Source: Pseudocercospora fijiensis CIRAD86
Lineage: Eukaryota; Ascomycota; Dothideomycetes; Mycosphaerellales; Mycosphaerellaceae
Assembly: GCF_000340215.1 (NCBI RefSeq)
Contig: NW_006921536.1
Coordinates: 4,701,784-4,765,783 of the forward strand
Direction of reading: 5' to 3'
Length of the DNA: 64,000 bases
Under the pieces are notes generated by a model. It saw nothing but the letters and a program-made list of their open reading frames with translations, had not been told where the DNA came from and made no database searches. Both the position numbers and the translations under genes were made by a program. Shown here piece by piece: positions 46,343-59,000 of this stretch (its first letter is position 1; every line of letters starts with the position of its first letter).

Positions 46343-46873
46343 ATGAAATTCTCACTTTTCTGCATAGCTCTCGCAGCTACTTCTCATGCCTTGTCGGGGT
46401 CCAGTTCTACCAAGACTTTGTCAAGGCGGGAGAAGGGCAATCTGTCGTGCTACAGCGCCTTCAACATCTTTCACTTCAGCGCACTCTGCCCTACCACCAA
46501 CTACAAAACAGGCGGCGATGGACGCAACGTCATGACGAAGCTCTATTTCGCCTTAAGAGCCACGACAGTCCCGGATGATACCGTTTACCAACCAGAGGAA
46601 AACATCGTCTGCACAGTCCCCAACGCAACTCCAAACATCACGGACAACATTGGCGCTGGGGTTAGCGATGGGCGTTTGGTATTGTGGTCTTCCGCCTTGC
46701 TTGATCCACGCTGTTCGTTAGATGTAACGATTCGTTGGCCAGGAGTAGGTTACATGATGCCGGAGAGCATTTGCAGTCTTGGTCCTTTGGTCCCAAGGAT
46801 GCTTTTGTATATTGGTACTCCAGATACTGCTTCAGGGGTTATCAGCACTTGTCTTGGACGGCTAGTTTGGTGA
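46343..46873 (+). CDS. small secreted cysteine-containing protein (effector candidate)
   Basis: The ATG at 46343 opens a 176-residue protein with a clear signal peptide (MKFSLFCIALAATSHALS). The frame extends upstream to an ATG at 46271, but that would bury the signal. A dibasic LSRR at residues 26-29 may be a Kex2 site releasing the mature chain. Six Cys follow the signal (36, 49, 90, 124, 144, 170) and two N-glycosylation sites lie at 94 and 98. The last 40 residues are less convincing; another phase there (FGPKDAFVYWYSRYCFRG) also reads well, so an unrecognised intron or frameshift near 46750 is possible. It lies within 600 bp of the right RIP block. There is no known domain. Confidence 0.6.
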   Translation: MKFSLFCIALAATSHALSGSSSTKTLSRREKGNLSCYSAFNIFHFSALCPTTNYKTGGDGRNVMTKLYFALRATTVPDDTVYQPEENIVCTVPNATPNITDNIGAGVSDGRLVLWSSALLDPRCSLDVTIRWPGVGYMMPESICSLGPLVPRMLLYIGTPDTASGVISTCLGRLVW

Positions 46874-46965
46874 ATATCTGCCTCGAACGGCTCCGAGAAC
46901 TAATCCGCGCCTTTACCACGACGCTACTCATCAGTGCAATCCCAATCACTCATTCACCCAATCAA

Positions 46966-47590
46966 TCAATCAAATAAATACTCTCCCTCCCCAGCCTTCA
47001 ACGTCCCCACACTCTCCCTCTCCGTCAACACCTGCATCTGACTAACAACAGGCTCCCCACCCCCAACAGGAACAAAAAACATCTCCGCCCTCGGCCTCCC
47101 AGCACCTCCCTCGTCCAAAACCTTCCAAATCTTCCCACACTCTCGCAAATCCCCTTCCAACCCCTCGATTTTCGCAACATCAATCGATCCCCGTAAAAAT
47201 CCCCTCTGCTTCGGCAGCAAATCATTCAATCCCCGACTCGTATGATCAAACCAAAACATATACATAACCAAAGCCCTCCTCATCGCACTCCCGGTGGTAC
47301 TCAATCCCAAACACCTCCCAAAACTCCTCCCATACTCATCATCCGTCCTCATCCCCAATTTTTCAAACAACCCCCTCATGCACAAATTCTGCAACTCCGC
47401 CACCCGTATATTGTAGTATTTAAAATAACGCGCTATATCGTCGGAGAGCCGAGTTTCAGTTTCTGCTAGTTGTTACTATAATTAGTTAGTAACCCGGCTT
47501 TCTTAGCACTCGCAGATCTCTACTACTATATCTAAATACCGTATTAACTATATTGTCGCATTTTTAATAGTATAAAGCTATCTAAGGTAT
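46966..47590 (-). pseudogene. unidentified gene whose 5' part lies in RIP sequence
   Basis: The 3' part (47403-46966) is an open frame of about 145 codons (LQNLCMRGLFEKLGMRTDDE, then a segment with ALVMYMFWFDHTS). The same frame continues upstream without a shift into the RIP block to about 47590. There it reads LIRYLDIVVEICEC, then VTN, and LAETETRLSDDIARYFKYYN, with TAA/TAG stops at positions suited to Gln. The clean/RIP boundary at about 47405 therefore lies inside one coding region. I do not recognise the protein. It may be a repeated gene of which only the upstream part was duplicated and hit by RIP. Confidence 0.45.
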
Positions 47591-48600
47591 TACTAATAGC
47601 GCGCCTGCTAGACGATTAACTTAATAAGATTAAGCGCTTCTTCGACGACGGCTCGCTATTTAATATCGCTATTTCTAAGGTCCTAAATATCGCTAGAAGG
47701 ACTGTCGACAAGCTCTATAACAATTATAAGCTATTTAGTATATTCTATATTAGCGATTTAGCTAAATTAGGTCGCCCTCGAAGGCTCTTACTAATCTATA
47801 AAGATATATATATTTCCGGCTCTTATAAAGTCGCGTATAACTAATCTAGCTCTTACTATAGCGTATCTTTAAGTTCCTTATAGATCGACCGACGGTATAT
47901 TAAGATAAGGTAATATAGTACCTATAGAACGAGTTTAGCGTAGTCGTAAGCTAACCGACGATTTCTCGAATACTAAAGGCTCGTAACTAGACGAGAAAGA
48001 AGGCCTTCCGTATCGCCTACGAGTAGAATAGCGAGTTACGCGATAACTTTAGAATATAGTAAATAGGTATATCTGCGGAAAGACTTATAACTGTCGACGA
48101 GAGCGCGTTAAATAAGCGTACTAGATAGCGGAAATATAGATACGGTCCTATTAACCGTCCGGTCTACGAAGAGGGCTCGATAGTACGTTCGAAGAGGTAG
48201 AGTATATTACCTACTATCGGCGTAAATAGATATCTTCGAGGTACGCTTATATACTAAGGTTCTATTACTAGCGCTATATTCGAGAGCTAGCTTAAGAATA
48301 CGGTCTTGCTATAAATAGAGCCTAGTATAGTATTAGTAATAGATAACGCGTCGATCTACCGTACTAACAGCGTACGAGAACTATATCGATAAGTAGGTAT
48401 CTACCTAAAGATACTACCGCCCTATTTACCTAACTTTAATCCTATCGAGTTGTCGTTCTCGTCGCTAAAGGCGTAGGTTAAGAAGAACATCTACGAGGCT
48501 AACTGCTTTATAGACTTCGGATAGTTTATAAGATACGTAGTAAACGAATTAAATATAGAAGACAATATAGAAGCGTAGTTTTAGAAAGTAGGTTAGAGAT
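47580..48600 (+). pseudogene. Tc1/mariner-type transposase (DD34E), RIP-degraded
   Basis: One frame covers about 340 codons. A helix-turn-helix region (FNIAISKVLNIARRTVDKLY) precedes a GRPRR hook-like motif. The DDE domain follows: TVDESALNKRT with the first Asp, LVIDNASIYRTNSVREL with the second, and PPYLPNFNPIELSFSSLKA with the Glu 34 residues after the second Asp. All three catalytic codons are intact; inactivation is through TAG/TAA stops. Terminal repeats were not identified. Its 5' end overlaps the end of the minus-strand unidentified frame. Confidence 0.7.
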
Positions 48601-50000
48601 ATTAATTATACTTAATCCTTTAGAGACTCGCTTTTACTAACGACTATCTCTAGCTTAGTAATACGGCTCTTTAAGTCTTCTATTTCTTGTCTTAATTCTT
48701 CTACTATAGCACGCGTAGTATTAGTAGCATAGTCCTTTATAATAGCTTTAATATGCTATAGATTAGGCAATACCGGCTATAGCGATAAGCTTCTCGAATA
48801 AGCTAACGACGGCGATATAGTAGAAGTATCGATATGCCCTTCTATATCTCTCGGCGGTAGTATAGTAACAATCTCCTCGTCGCCTTAAATATCCGCAATC
48901 TACTCGGAATTAGTTAAATCTATAAAGATACCTAATCGGCATACCTCTAATGCGCTACGGGTAGCTATTGTGATAGAAGAGCCTAGAATTTGGTAGTTTC
49001 GGAATTATTTTAATCGCTAGCGGCACCTCGAGACTATTTAAACTAGCGCCGTTAGTATATCGCTATATTCGTGTCGCGATAGAGCCGCGATCGAGTCGCA
49101 ATCCGGAGCTGCCTCTATCTTAGGCTATTTTCGCTTTGTGCTCGTAACTTCCTTTATATTCTACGTATACCGGATCTCGGGTCTTCTTAATATAGTATAG
49201 TGTAGAAGGAAGAGCGAGCCTTAGCGAAGCGCCTAAAGACAAACTGTACTAATCGGGCGATTCCTTATTCGCAATACCTCCTTATAGAGTATATATAGAT
49301 TTACAACTCAATACCTACTATAGATAGGGCTTAGCATATATAGAGGGGGTTCTATAGCATAGGAAGGCGCAACACATCGTAAATATTTTGAAATTAGTAT
49401 CGTAAAAGTAAGATCTGTAGTCTATTCTAACTATACGGACAGTTTCGGCTTCGCGTTTGTTCTACGAATACCTATATTGCAATAGACAACAACTATCTTC
49501 TAGAACACTCTATCTATACGAGGAACCTTAGAAAGCAATGCTCTAATACCTCTAAGTGTCGCTTTGCCCGTATTTGCTATGCTTTACTTGTGCTCGCTAC
49601 CTATCGGTACCTACCCTTAAAATAGCTATTTCGCTAATTTATCGAAACCTCGATACCTATACGGATACCTAGTAACTCAAAACTTCTCAGACACCTTTAA
49701 GACACATCCGCGATCGTGTTTAACGTTGTACGCTGCCGGATAATCTAGTATTTAGTGCCTCTATATCGCATCTAGTGTATTAGCTGCCCGATATATCCGC
49801 GATAGCGACACTCGAGCGCCGAGACCTACTGTTCTAAATAGTACGGACACCCGCTCCGCAGTCTTCGCTGCTTCTTAAAGTCGTATACACTACCGCTTAA
49901 CAGACCCCGACTATTATATCTAATACTCGAAACCTAGTCTTCTAATATCTTCTATATCTACTATACTAACACTTCCGCTAATACTTCCGATAGTATATAA
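48600..50000. other. unassigned RIP sequence, 1.4 kb
   Basis: A minus-strand coiled-coil-like stretch (ELRQEIEDLKSRITKLEIVV) is readable near 48630-48700. The rest has the RIP composition with no recognisable frame. Confidence 0.35.
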
Positions 50001-50009
50001 TAGGCAACC

Positions 50010-53000
50010 GCAATACCTAACGCGCTCTCTAACCTCTCTACGCGCGATCGCGATAAGGCTAAGAAGGGCAGACTTAATATCGGCGATGCTAGCGCTAGCG
50101 CTAGAAATCGGCGTAAGAAGGAAGGCGATAAGTACTTCGTGCGCCTACCCGGTCGGCCTGTAATTAATCGAATAGAGCCTTAATAGACTATCGACCGCGA
50201 GCTAGAGATACTAGAACTTAACGAGGATAATAAAGCTAGTTAGGCGGCATACTTCGAATAGCGCTACGCTAATATAGACGAGTATAGCCTCGAGGAAGTA
50301 TAGCTGCTTATATAGGATGCTAGTAGCAATTAATAGGCGATGCTATTCTATCGTCGCATTGTCGAGCATAGTCTGCGGCGTATATTAAAGCTAATGTATC
50401 CCTATCGCGAGCTATTACTAGAACCGACTAAGATACAGCTCGACTACGTCTATACTATTATCTTCGGGAGATAGGATATGTTGCTTTTAGCTCGTACTAG
50501 CGCTAGTAAAACGATTATCTTCTAGGCCTATACTATGCTTACTAGCTTTATTATATTACAGATCGTGCCGCTAACCCGCATCGCTAATAAGCAGAGCGAG
50601 GATATAGTGTAAGCTATCCGCTAGCTAGATCCGGATAAGTAGAATCTAATTAAGGTCTGCGTCCTTACTGCCTAGACTAAGGAGAAGGATCTAGGCATAC
50701 TAGTAAACATTAAGGAAGGCCGATATTAGCATATTATCTGCAGTCCCGAGCAAGTAATAAGCGCTGATTTCTAGGAGGCCCTACGTAGTATTGCCGATCG
50801 CCTTAGCTTATAGGTATAGGATAAGGCGTATATGTATCTTAAGTAGAAGGACTTCCGCGGAGATTATAGTGTCCTTTACCTCCTTCGCTAGCTTATAATA
50901 TAGGACACGACCATTCTCGCGTGCTCTACTATATTAACTAAGGAAACTAAGAAGTACCTCCTCGAGTATAGCCTCCGTCTATAGGGCAATAGCGCTTTCT
51001 AGACCTAGGTTATCTAGAGCACTATCGATCGCCCGGATACTAGATACATCTTGCAAGAAATCCCGAAGGGCTAGATAACAGGCTTCGATTACCTATACTT
51101 TGCGGTCTAGTATGCAATAGACAATAAGGGCTTAGCTATACTACAGAACATCTAGAAGACTATTATATTCATTAATAGTCGTAAGCAGATCGATAAGGCC
51201 CGAGTAACGATATGCTAGTAGCTCGTACTCTTAACTAATTACATTAACAAGAAGTCCCCGGCTAAGCAACACTCGCGGAAGTATACTTAGGATAGAGAGC
51301 TATTAGTACCTAGCGGAGACCGCACTATCTGTGTGCTCGGCATTATATCCTTCTATACGGCGTATATAGCTAATATCGATAAGGACAAGCGATATAAGGA
51401 GTTTAAGAAGCGAGAGTCTCAAATCCGCATCCTATTCGGCACTCTAGCAACTTCTACTAGGGTTAATGTACTAGATGTCGCCCTAGTAATCTAGATTAAG
51501 CTTCTAATTACTAAGGATATCGATAATCTAATATAGAAGTTTAGTCGAGCGGCTCGCATCCCTAGTATAGAAGCATTAGCAGTTATATTCGCGCTATACT
51601 AGCTCAATAATCTAGAAAAGCGTATAGTAGAGGGTTCTAAGTACCGCTCGATAATCCTACGATACCTAACAGCGCCTAGTGCTAATGCCGTTGTGCTCTA
51701 TTAATTATAGGACTATATCCTAGTCCGACTATCCAACCTTCGATATACTACCGTTCCTAGTAAGGAGTTTAACGTTAATAAGGCTATCTTCGATACGTTT
51801 AGTTAGAAGGATAAAGGGGAAGATAAGGACACTATTGTAGCCGCTTAGTAGTAAGCAGTTACTATACTACCTCGTCCTTTTTAGTCTATAGGCAATCCTT
51901 TTAATAACGCTATCGCAAAAGCGATCGCTAAGAACGCTACTAAGAAGCCCTAGTCTAATAAGGAGATCGGCTAGCGCAATAATACCCTAGACATCTAGCT
52001 ATAGTTATAGAACATGCGCTACTACCCTAACCTAGCGTATCGCCGTTGCTTTCGCAGTATAATCTTAGAGATCTATAGCGAATACGAGTGTATATATCCT
52101 GTCGACAAGGTCGTAGTAGGTACCGCCGATTGTTGTAGTATATACAATCTAGATCTTCTAAATCGGCTAGTCTAGGAGGGCTACACTGCTCTACTAGTGC
52201 TAAAGGTACTAACAGCCCCTGCTACTAGATTAACTTAGCACTACGCCCTATTATATCTCGAGACCTTTATCTCTAACATTGTAGAGTCAATCTTTCTAGA
52301 TTAATACGACAATCGCCTATTTAGAGTAATCCTATCCGCATTTATAGTACCGGAGCCTACCCTATAGAATCTCTACAATGTCTTTAACTAGAAGTACGGC
52401 CGTACGGACAATACCTTCCGAAGCTACACTTCTTTTTACGGCTAGGATTACGACGCTCCTATTAAGGAAACAGATATCGAAGAGCGGGCTATAGAGTTCT
52501 ATACGTAGTATTAAGCCGATAAAGCGAACAACTATCGAGAGATCCCTATAGAAGCGCTTCTCCTAGAGATAAACCGCATTATCTATAGTGTCTTTGCTAA
52601 ATACGAGGTCTTCGCTATAGAGAAGAAGAAGAAGGAGGACGACAATAAGAAGGCAAAGGAGGCTGCTACTACGGCCGCCGGTGCCGCGCCTCGGCCTATA
52701 CAACCTACCGCTTAGCCTACTAACTAATAGTAGCGCCGTAACTAGTTGTAGAAGAATACCTAGAATTCTGCTCGCTCTACTATCGAGGCTCGTAAGAAGA
52801 TAGTAGCGAAGAACACTAGAGGTCGAGCTATATAGGATCTAGATTACGAGGAGACTACGCGTCGCCGAGTAGAAGGTAGTAGTAGCTAAGTAGGAGGTAG
52901 TAATAGTAGATCAAGCCGTCGCTTAGGTCGTACTCGTACGCTATCGGCTTAAGAGAGAGAGCGTAGGCGTAAGGCTAGCTAGTAGGAAGGTAACGATATA

Positions 53001-53060
53001 GAAGACTTGCTAATGTTTAGTATATAATATTCTGCGAGAGCATGCCTAGTTTAGCTGCTT
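50010..53060 (+). pseudogene. RecQ-like SF2 DNA helicase, RIP-degraded
   Basis: A single frame of about 1000 codons, interrupted only by TAA and TAG. Motif I is LLLARTSASKTIIFQAYT (Walker A at 50496-50513), with Ser where GxGKT needs Gly. QIVPLTRIANKQSEDIV follows. Motif II at 50820-50831 reads DKAY for DEAH. It is followed by a stop in the expected Trp/Gln region and DFRGDYSVL, the RecQ-type W-G-x-DFRPxY hallmark. Later motifs include TIIFINSRKQ, ILFGTLATSTRVNVLDV and QKFSRAARI-like sequence for motifs IV to VI. The C-terminal third is Gln/Arg-rich. It resembles repeated, often subtelomeric, fungal helicases (telomere-linked helicase type), which is inference from memory. Confidence 0.65.
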
Positions 53061-53735
53061 CTGCGAGAGCTAGCGTATAATGCCTAGTTTAGCTGCTTCT
53101 ACGAGAGCTAGCGCTAGAATTAGCGCTAGAATTGGAATTAGCGCTAGAATAGCGCTAGAATTGGCACTAGAATTAGCACTAGAAATAGCACTAGAATTGG
53201 CGCTAGAGATAGTACTAGAATTGGCGCTAGAGATAGTACTAGAATTGGCATTCAATAAGGTCCTTCCTTACTACCCTTCTATTATGTCCTTATAAGCTCG
53301 CTAAGTCCTTGTCCTATCCCCGGAAAAGTGAGCCGTAATACTACGCTCGATCGCAGGTTGTATACTATACTATCTTCTAGATCGGATAGGTTATATACTG
53401 TAATATTGGCGTGCAATGTGTGATGCCTAGTTTAGCTGCTTCTGCGAGAGCTAGCGTATAGTAGTGCCTAGTTTAGCTGCTTCTACGAGAGCTAGCGTAT
53501 AATGCCTAGTTTAGCTGCTTCTACGAGAGCCGGCGTGTAATATAGGATGCCTAGTTAAGCTGCTTCTACGAGAGCTAGCGTGTAATGTATAGTGAAATGG
53601 CGCTAGAATTAGCAATAGAGATAGTGCTAGAGATAGCACTAGGATAGCACTAGATAGTACTAGAATTAGCATTTAATAAGGTCCTTCCTAAATACCCTTC
53701 TATTATGTCCTTGTAAGCTCGCTAAGTAGGCTCTT
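53040..53735. repeat. duplicated composite repeat with 38-bp and 12-18-bp units
   Basis: A 38-bp unit (tgcctagtttagctgcttct plus gcgagagctagcgtataa, with variants) occurs twice near 53041-53110 and four times near 53430-53585. Each cluster is followed by short units of the gcgctagaatt type. Both clusters end in the same tail (aataaggtccttcc and ctcgctaag). The segment was therefore duplicated as a whole, about 390 bp apart. The low-complexity open frames over it (alternating Leu/Ala/Glu) are not genes. Confidence 0.8.
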
Positions 53736-54088
53736 CTATCGTATCTTTTACGATAAGGGTTTGTAGATAGTCGTAGGTGTCGATAGTATGTAAGAGCTAG
53801 GCGAGAAGCGTAAATTCGAGGAAGCGACAAGGATGCCGAGTCCCGCTAAGACCCCGGATTTAGTATAGCAGAGCGCTTAATTAGTAGGATTAAACGTTAT
53901 AGCTGCTTCCTTCCGCGCATTTACAATACCGACTTTTACGACTTTTACAACAGTATTACTAGTATAGCGAGATACGTCGATTTAGCGCGTTTCTAGCAAA
54001 TAGCGCTAACAAAAGTGTCTAACACGATAACGACGGCCGCCTTAGGTACTAAGAACCGCCTCCGAAACCCGAGAAGTTACTAATACTA

Positions 54089-54186
54089 GCGAGAAGTTAC
54101 TAGCGAGAAGTTACTAGCGAGAAGTTACTAGCGAGAAGTTACTAGCGAGAAGTTACTAGCGAGAAGTTACTAGCGAGAAGTTACTA
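54089..54186. repeat. 14-bp minisatellite, seven exact copies
   Basis: The unit gcgagaagttacta is repeated seven times without change. It abuts the 15-bp array directly. A further related partial unit sits at 54070-54083. Confidence 0.95.
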
Positions 54187-54321
54187 GCGAGACTAGTACT
54201 AGCGAGACTAGCACTAGCGAGACTAGCACTAGCGAGACTAGCACTAGCGAGACTAGCACTAGCGAGACTAGCACTAGCGAGACTAGCACTAGCGAGACTA
54301 GCACTAGCGAGACTAGTACTA
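54187..54321. repeat. 15-bp minisatellite, nine copies
   Basis: The unit gcgagactagcacta is repeated nine times; the first and last copies have gtacta. It shares gcgaga with the 14-bp unit next to it. The length multiple of three keeps frames open across it on the minus strand, which are artefacts. Confidence 0.95.
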
Positions 54322-55137
54322 TACTTATTGCACCGCATACTCTTACAGGCACTACAATATATACGGCAAGGATAGATACGCGAGGCGATAACGTATATCG
54401 AGCGTAAGCACTCTTCGAGAAGCTATAATAGCCCTCTTACGTTAACGCCCTCCTTTGCTTAAATCTTAGTTACGATCTACTAGAAGGACTAGCTACTATG
54501 CAAGACAGTATAGATAAGAGCAATTGCGTCTAGGGATCTGTTTAACTAGCGGCACTAAGCGGCTATAGAAGCATACGCCCCGAAATATACTAGAATTACA
54601 TATAGCCTATTTGCTACGGGTACGCGTAATAAGTACAAGTACATATACGCGCATGCGCAGCAATTAGCGCATTCTATTACTAACTATAGCACGCATAACC
54701 GAAGACAAGGTATATAGGACGGGACTTATTAAGCGAAACATAACAGCCTATTCGCTAAAGCGATACCTATTAGTACCTAGACAATAATAGATGTAACGCG
54801 CCCTTAGTATTAGAGACACCGTAGAAGAGGTTATCGAGCGCGTTATAGTTGTATAGCAATGTCGATGCGCTTACTAGAACAAAAGGAGGCGTACTATAGT
54901 CGGATAACAGTCTTAATACGCTTTCGGATCGGTGCGTACTGTAGTCGAATAGCAGTCTTAATACGCAAAGGGCTGCAGTTGTATAGTAGAGACTAAGCGC
55001 CTTCGGGCTTAAGTATACTAGAGGCCCTTACGCAACGACTAAGGTTATTATAACTAATAGTCCTAACGAAGGCGTTACGCCGACTTAACTAGATATACGT
55101 ATGTTATCCTGTAAAGAATCCGAACGTAGGAAGCCTG
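54322..55137. other. unassigned RIP sequence
   Basis: It has a short repeated phrase (gtcggataacagtcttaata and gtcgaatagcagtcttaata near 54900 and 54950) and no readable gene. Confidence 0.35.
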
Positions 55138-55345
55138 TAGCCGCTACTTAAGGTGTACCTTACTAAAGAGTTTTTACCGAGTTAGGCCTATAGCAATACT
55201 ACGAACCTATCCTATCCACTTAGTAGGAGAGTCGCTATCGAGCCGCTACTTAAGGTATACCTTACTAAAGAGTTTTTACCGAGTTAGACCGTTAGCCGCA
55301 TTATAGGTATACCTTACTAAAGAGTTTTTACCTCCGCTAATCTAT
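55138..55345. repeat. three-copy dispersed repeat of about 50 bp
   Basis: The phrase taccttactaaagagttttt occurs near 55168, 55258 and 55308. The first two copies share longer flanks (ccgctacttaaggt before, accgagttag after). Beyond it, at about 55700, is a short GAA microsatellite. Confidence 0.75.
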
Positions 55346-56099
55346 CTAAGACCTCTACAGTTTGTACTGCGATGTTCTAACAATAACTATACTCTTTCGG
55401 TTAAATACGCAGTCGACGCCCGCTAAAGCTATAGTATACCTACTCGCTAGGAGAGTCGCCTTCGTAACGTCTTACGTCGACAAAGCCTATCGGAGACTAA
55501 AAGGACTAAACAAACCACCTACCGAGGAACCTTAACTAACTTAAGCGGTTCTATTAGTAGCAAGCCGCAGGACTAGTTAGGAGATAGTATTAATCGCTAT
55601 AGAGCTACCTATATGCGACAAAGAGGTATCGATACTGTTATATACGCCGACAGCTAGTATATTGCTAGGGGTATTAGTGTGTTAGTATATATAGAAGAAG
55701 AAGAAGAAGAAGAAGTTAAACTAGGAAGCGTAGGTCTAAATTGGCGTATCGTAGGTAAGGTTTGCCTCTACTAATAGGATTGCGCTATTTAGCTACAATA
55801 GTAAGGCAATAATAATAGCTATACATTATCGCACTTTTAACGTAACGTAATAGCCGCCGACTGCTGCTAGTTAAATGCCTAAGGCTAGAATTGCTAGCGA
55901 CTAGAGGCATAGGCAAGGACTTCGCATTAGGCTATAGCTAGTTTGAAAAGCTCTTCGGTACGACGAGGCACGTACTCTAGTCTACTAGGCGCGCACTCTA
56001 GTCTACTGCTACTACTTCGCTACTATACGATTAGTGTTTTAGTAGCAGACTAGACCGAAGGCCGAAGGAAGCAGAATGTATTCTTAATCTACTAATCTA

Positions 56100-59000
56100 T
56101 ACTCGCCGTCAATAGTTCTAATGCCTTCCTTTAGTATAGTGTCCTATGCGAATTCGTCCCTCCTACCTATATTTAAGGACCGCTAGTTAGATCTACTACA
56201 TCTAGGTCTAAGTTAGCGAAGCCCTTAGCATCGACATATAGCTAGTATAGATTAGCAGTAGTATTATTAACGATTCCTACCTCGACTAGACCGCGCTAAG
56301 CACTGCTATTAATACGCTCTCTCGCATTAGCGCTATCGATGTCGTCGACACTATTAGCTACGGTATTAGGAGCGTTACGAGTTACGCTATTTAGTAGACG
56401 CTAATTAATGCTATTAAGCTACTCGCATATACTAGGGATTAGGCCTGTACTAATCTGCTAAATGTCGTCGGAGATAGGGCGTAGATCTATCGGTGTCTCG
56501 GTTAGATTATTAAAGTTAGCGTCGTAATCGTAAGGATCGGGCAATATAGCTCCCTCCTAGTACTTCTTAATCGCTCTAGCCTATATCTGCTTAGCGGTAT
56601 CCTTCTCGGTATAGTACCTAGTGCTCTTTAGCCTAATGCCCTCGAACAAGCCGCGCACTGCCTACGATGCCTCTCGGTTCTGCGAGATTAGCTCTATTAT
56701 AGTAGAGACATTATAAGTTGAGTTGCTACGAGCCTAGATATCGAGCTTGTAATCCTTATTGTATAGCTTAAGCATCTTATTAGTAGTAACACCCTTGCTA
56801 TTGCCGAGATTAACGATAGCTAAATCTAGGATTGCCTCCTATAGGACAGTATTAGATATATTTAGTAGCTAAGACAGGTTAACTATCTTACGGCTATAGT
56901 TGAGCTATCGGGCACCGAAGAAGTTTGGAATTAGATGCTCGACTATACGGCGTAGGTGTCCGAGGTCTATCTTGCGGATAGCGATATATACGGTTAGGAA
57001 GTTCTTAATCTCCTATAGTAGTCGGGCTATCGTAGTATACGATAGATCCTCTATCTCGCTCTTAGCATTTAGCCTAGTCTAAGCAGCTTGCGTAAAGAGC
57101 TTAGTATAAATGGCCTCTATAATGTCGATATACTACGTAGGTGTAAGATAATCCTTAATTAGAGCCTTTACTGCCTCGATACGGTTTATACCTACGAATT
57201 AAGACGTACCGAAGTTGAATCCGAGCTGTTTATCGGCCTCCTAAAGGAACTGCATACTGATATATATGCGATATGCTACGAATACTACCTATCGAGCGAT
57301 ATAGTACTCTGCCTTAACACTACTAAAGCGGCGGATAGTCTAGTATTCGGCGATGTCCTTAAGAGTGTAAGCTAGATGCTTGCCTACCTTATTAGTGTCG
57401 TAGTAGGTTCGTAGAGGAGTATAGTAGGCATTTATCTCGATGTAGAAGAATGCTAGTATACCGACAATAAAGTCCTTCTTATCGTAGGAGCGCGTGCTCT
57501 TAACACTACCGAGCTTAATACTACGAATGCGATCGATAGTTATTTAGTCTCCGATAACGATAATAAGCTAATCCTAGAACGCCTTATTATCCGGATCGAG
57601 CTTTAAGAACTTCTCGAAGATGTCGTTATATACCTAGTAGGTATCTTCAATCGAGGCCTTATTATAGTCAGATACGGGCAAAGAGATTACAAGGGTCTTG
57701 CTATCCCTCTTGTTCTTAATCTAGATCGTACGCTATAGGAGTCGCTTAGTTAGACTACTACCGCGAGTACGATCGTCTGTATTAGGACCCTTAAACTCGT
57801 ATTCCTCGAACAGCTACTAGAGCTTACTACCGGTAAGGAAACCTATAGCCTAGTCGATATAATATAACGAGGTCGCCTTCTTATACTTATCGCTACAGAT
57901 CTTACGTAAGATAATCCGTAGATTCATCTTCTTATTAAGCTTTAGCATATACTTCTTTAGGCCCTTCTAGATAGCTTGATGCCTAGTAATATACGAGGTC
58001 GTTATATTGCGCTGCTTAGTATTGCTACTAGTCGTCTAGATAGCCTTCCGGTTCTCCTAGACACAGAAGTTGTCGTATACGATTACATATCTACCCTTAA
58101 TAAACATCTTAACTGCCCGTTCTCGGTTAGTATAAGTAGTCTTCCTCGCTAGCCGCTATAGTATACGATAGGTAGGATAAAGACCTATCGCACTAAGGAT
58201 ATCGACGACTCGTCGCTTAATACTACTAGTATATAGGAATAGCCTAAAGGACTTACTAAACTAGGACGCCTTCTTTAATAAAATCGATCGAGTAACGATC
58301 TACGTAATCGTAGCGATACGCTTCTTCTAGCGGCTAAATTTGTCTCGGATACTAGGTTGATCTTCCTTAGCGATATCTTTAGCGGTATAGCGCTTATTAG
58401 GAAGCAAACCCTATAGGATACTATACTAAGTTAGCGCTATATCTTTAATAACTTTGTCTATCTTACTTAGCTTCTCTTATCTATCGATAGTAGAGTCCGG
58501 ATCGTACTAGTTGAAGAATTTCTTACTAACGAGCCTCTTTAACTTAGAACGGAGCCTACGAGTACTTACGAGACCCTCGAATAAGAAGACATCGATAATC
58601 TTATCGATACGACGGCGCTATGTCTTTGTTCCTAGATCTCCTACCTGCATTAAGAGTAGCTTTAGCGTAGTAAGGTACTCGTGGTTTAGCAGGTCTATAA
58701 TATTAGTATACTTCTACGGTAGAGTCTTTAGACTCTTACGCTTCTTCTTCTTCTTCTTAGCTACTAAACTAGCTAGAAACTAGCGCTTCCGAGCGGTGCT
58801 AGGGCGAGCAGCACCGACAATCTAAGGCTCGACATTATTATTATTATCTAAGAAGTCTCCTTTATCTTCTAGTCGAAAGAACTAGCCACCTTTAGCACTA
58901 GCGGCTTTAGCTTCGACCTTATTATCGCTTATCTTATTATCCTAATCCTTAGTCTCGTAATTATCTTTATCTGTTTCCTCCTCTTCTTCCTCGACAATAG

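Noticed and set aside
46735..46977. Alternative 80-codon frame
   Set aside because: It overlaps the secreted-protein candidate in another phase; kept only as a hint of a splice variant.
54089..54321. CRISPR-like array
   Set aside because: Units are head to tail with no spacers, and the organism is eukaryotic.
53070..54352. Open frames with alternating Leu/Ala/Ser/Glu
   Set aside because: They arise from minisatellites whose unit length is a multiple of three; no gene context.
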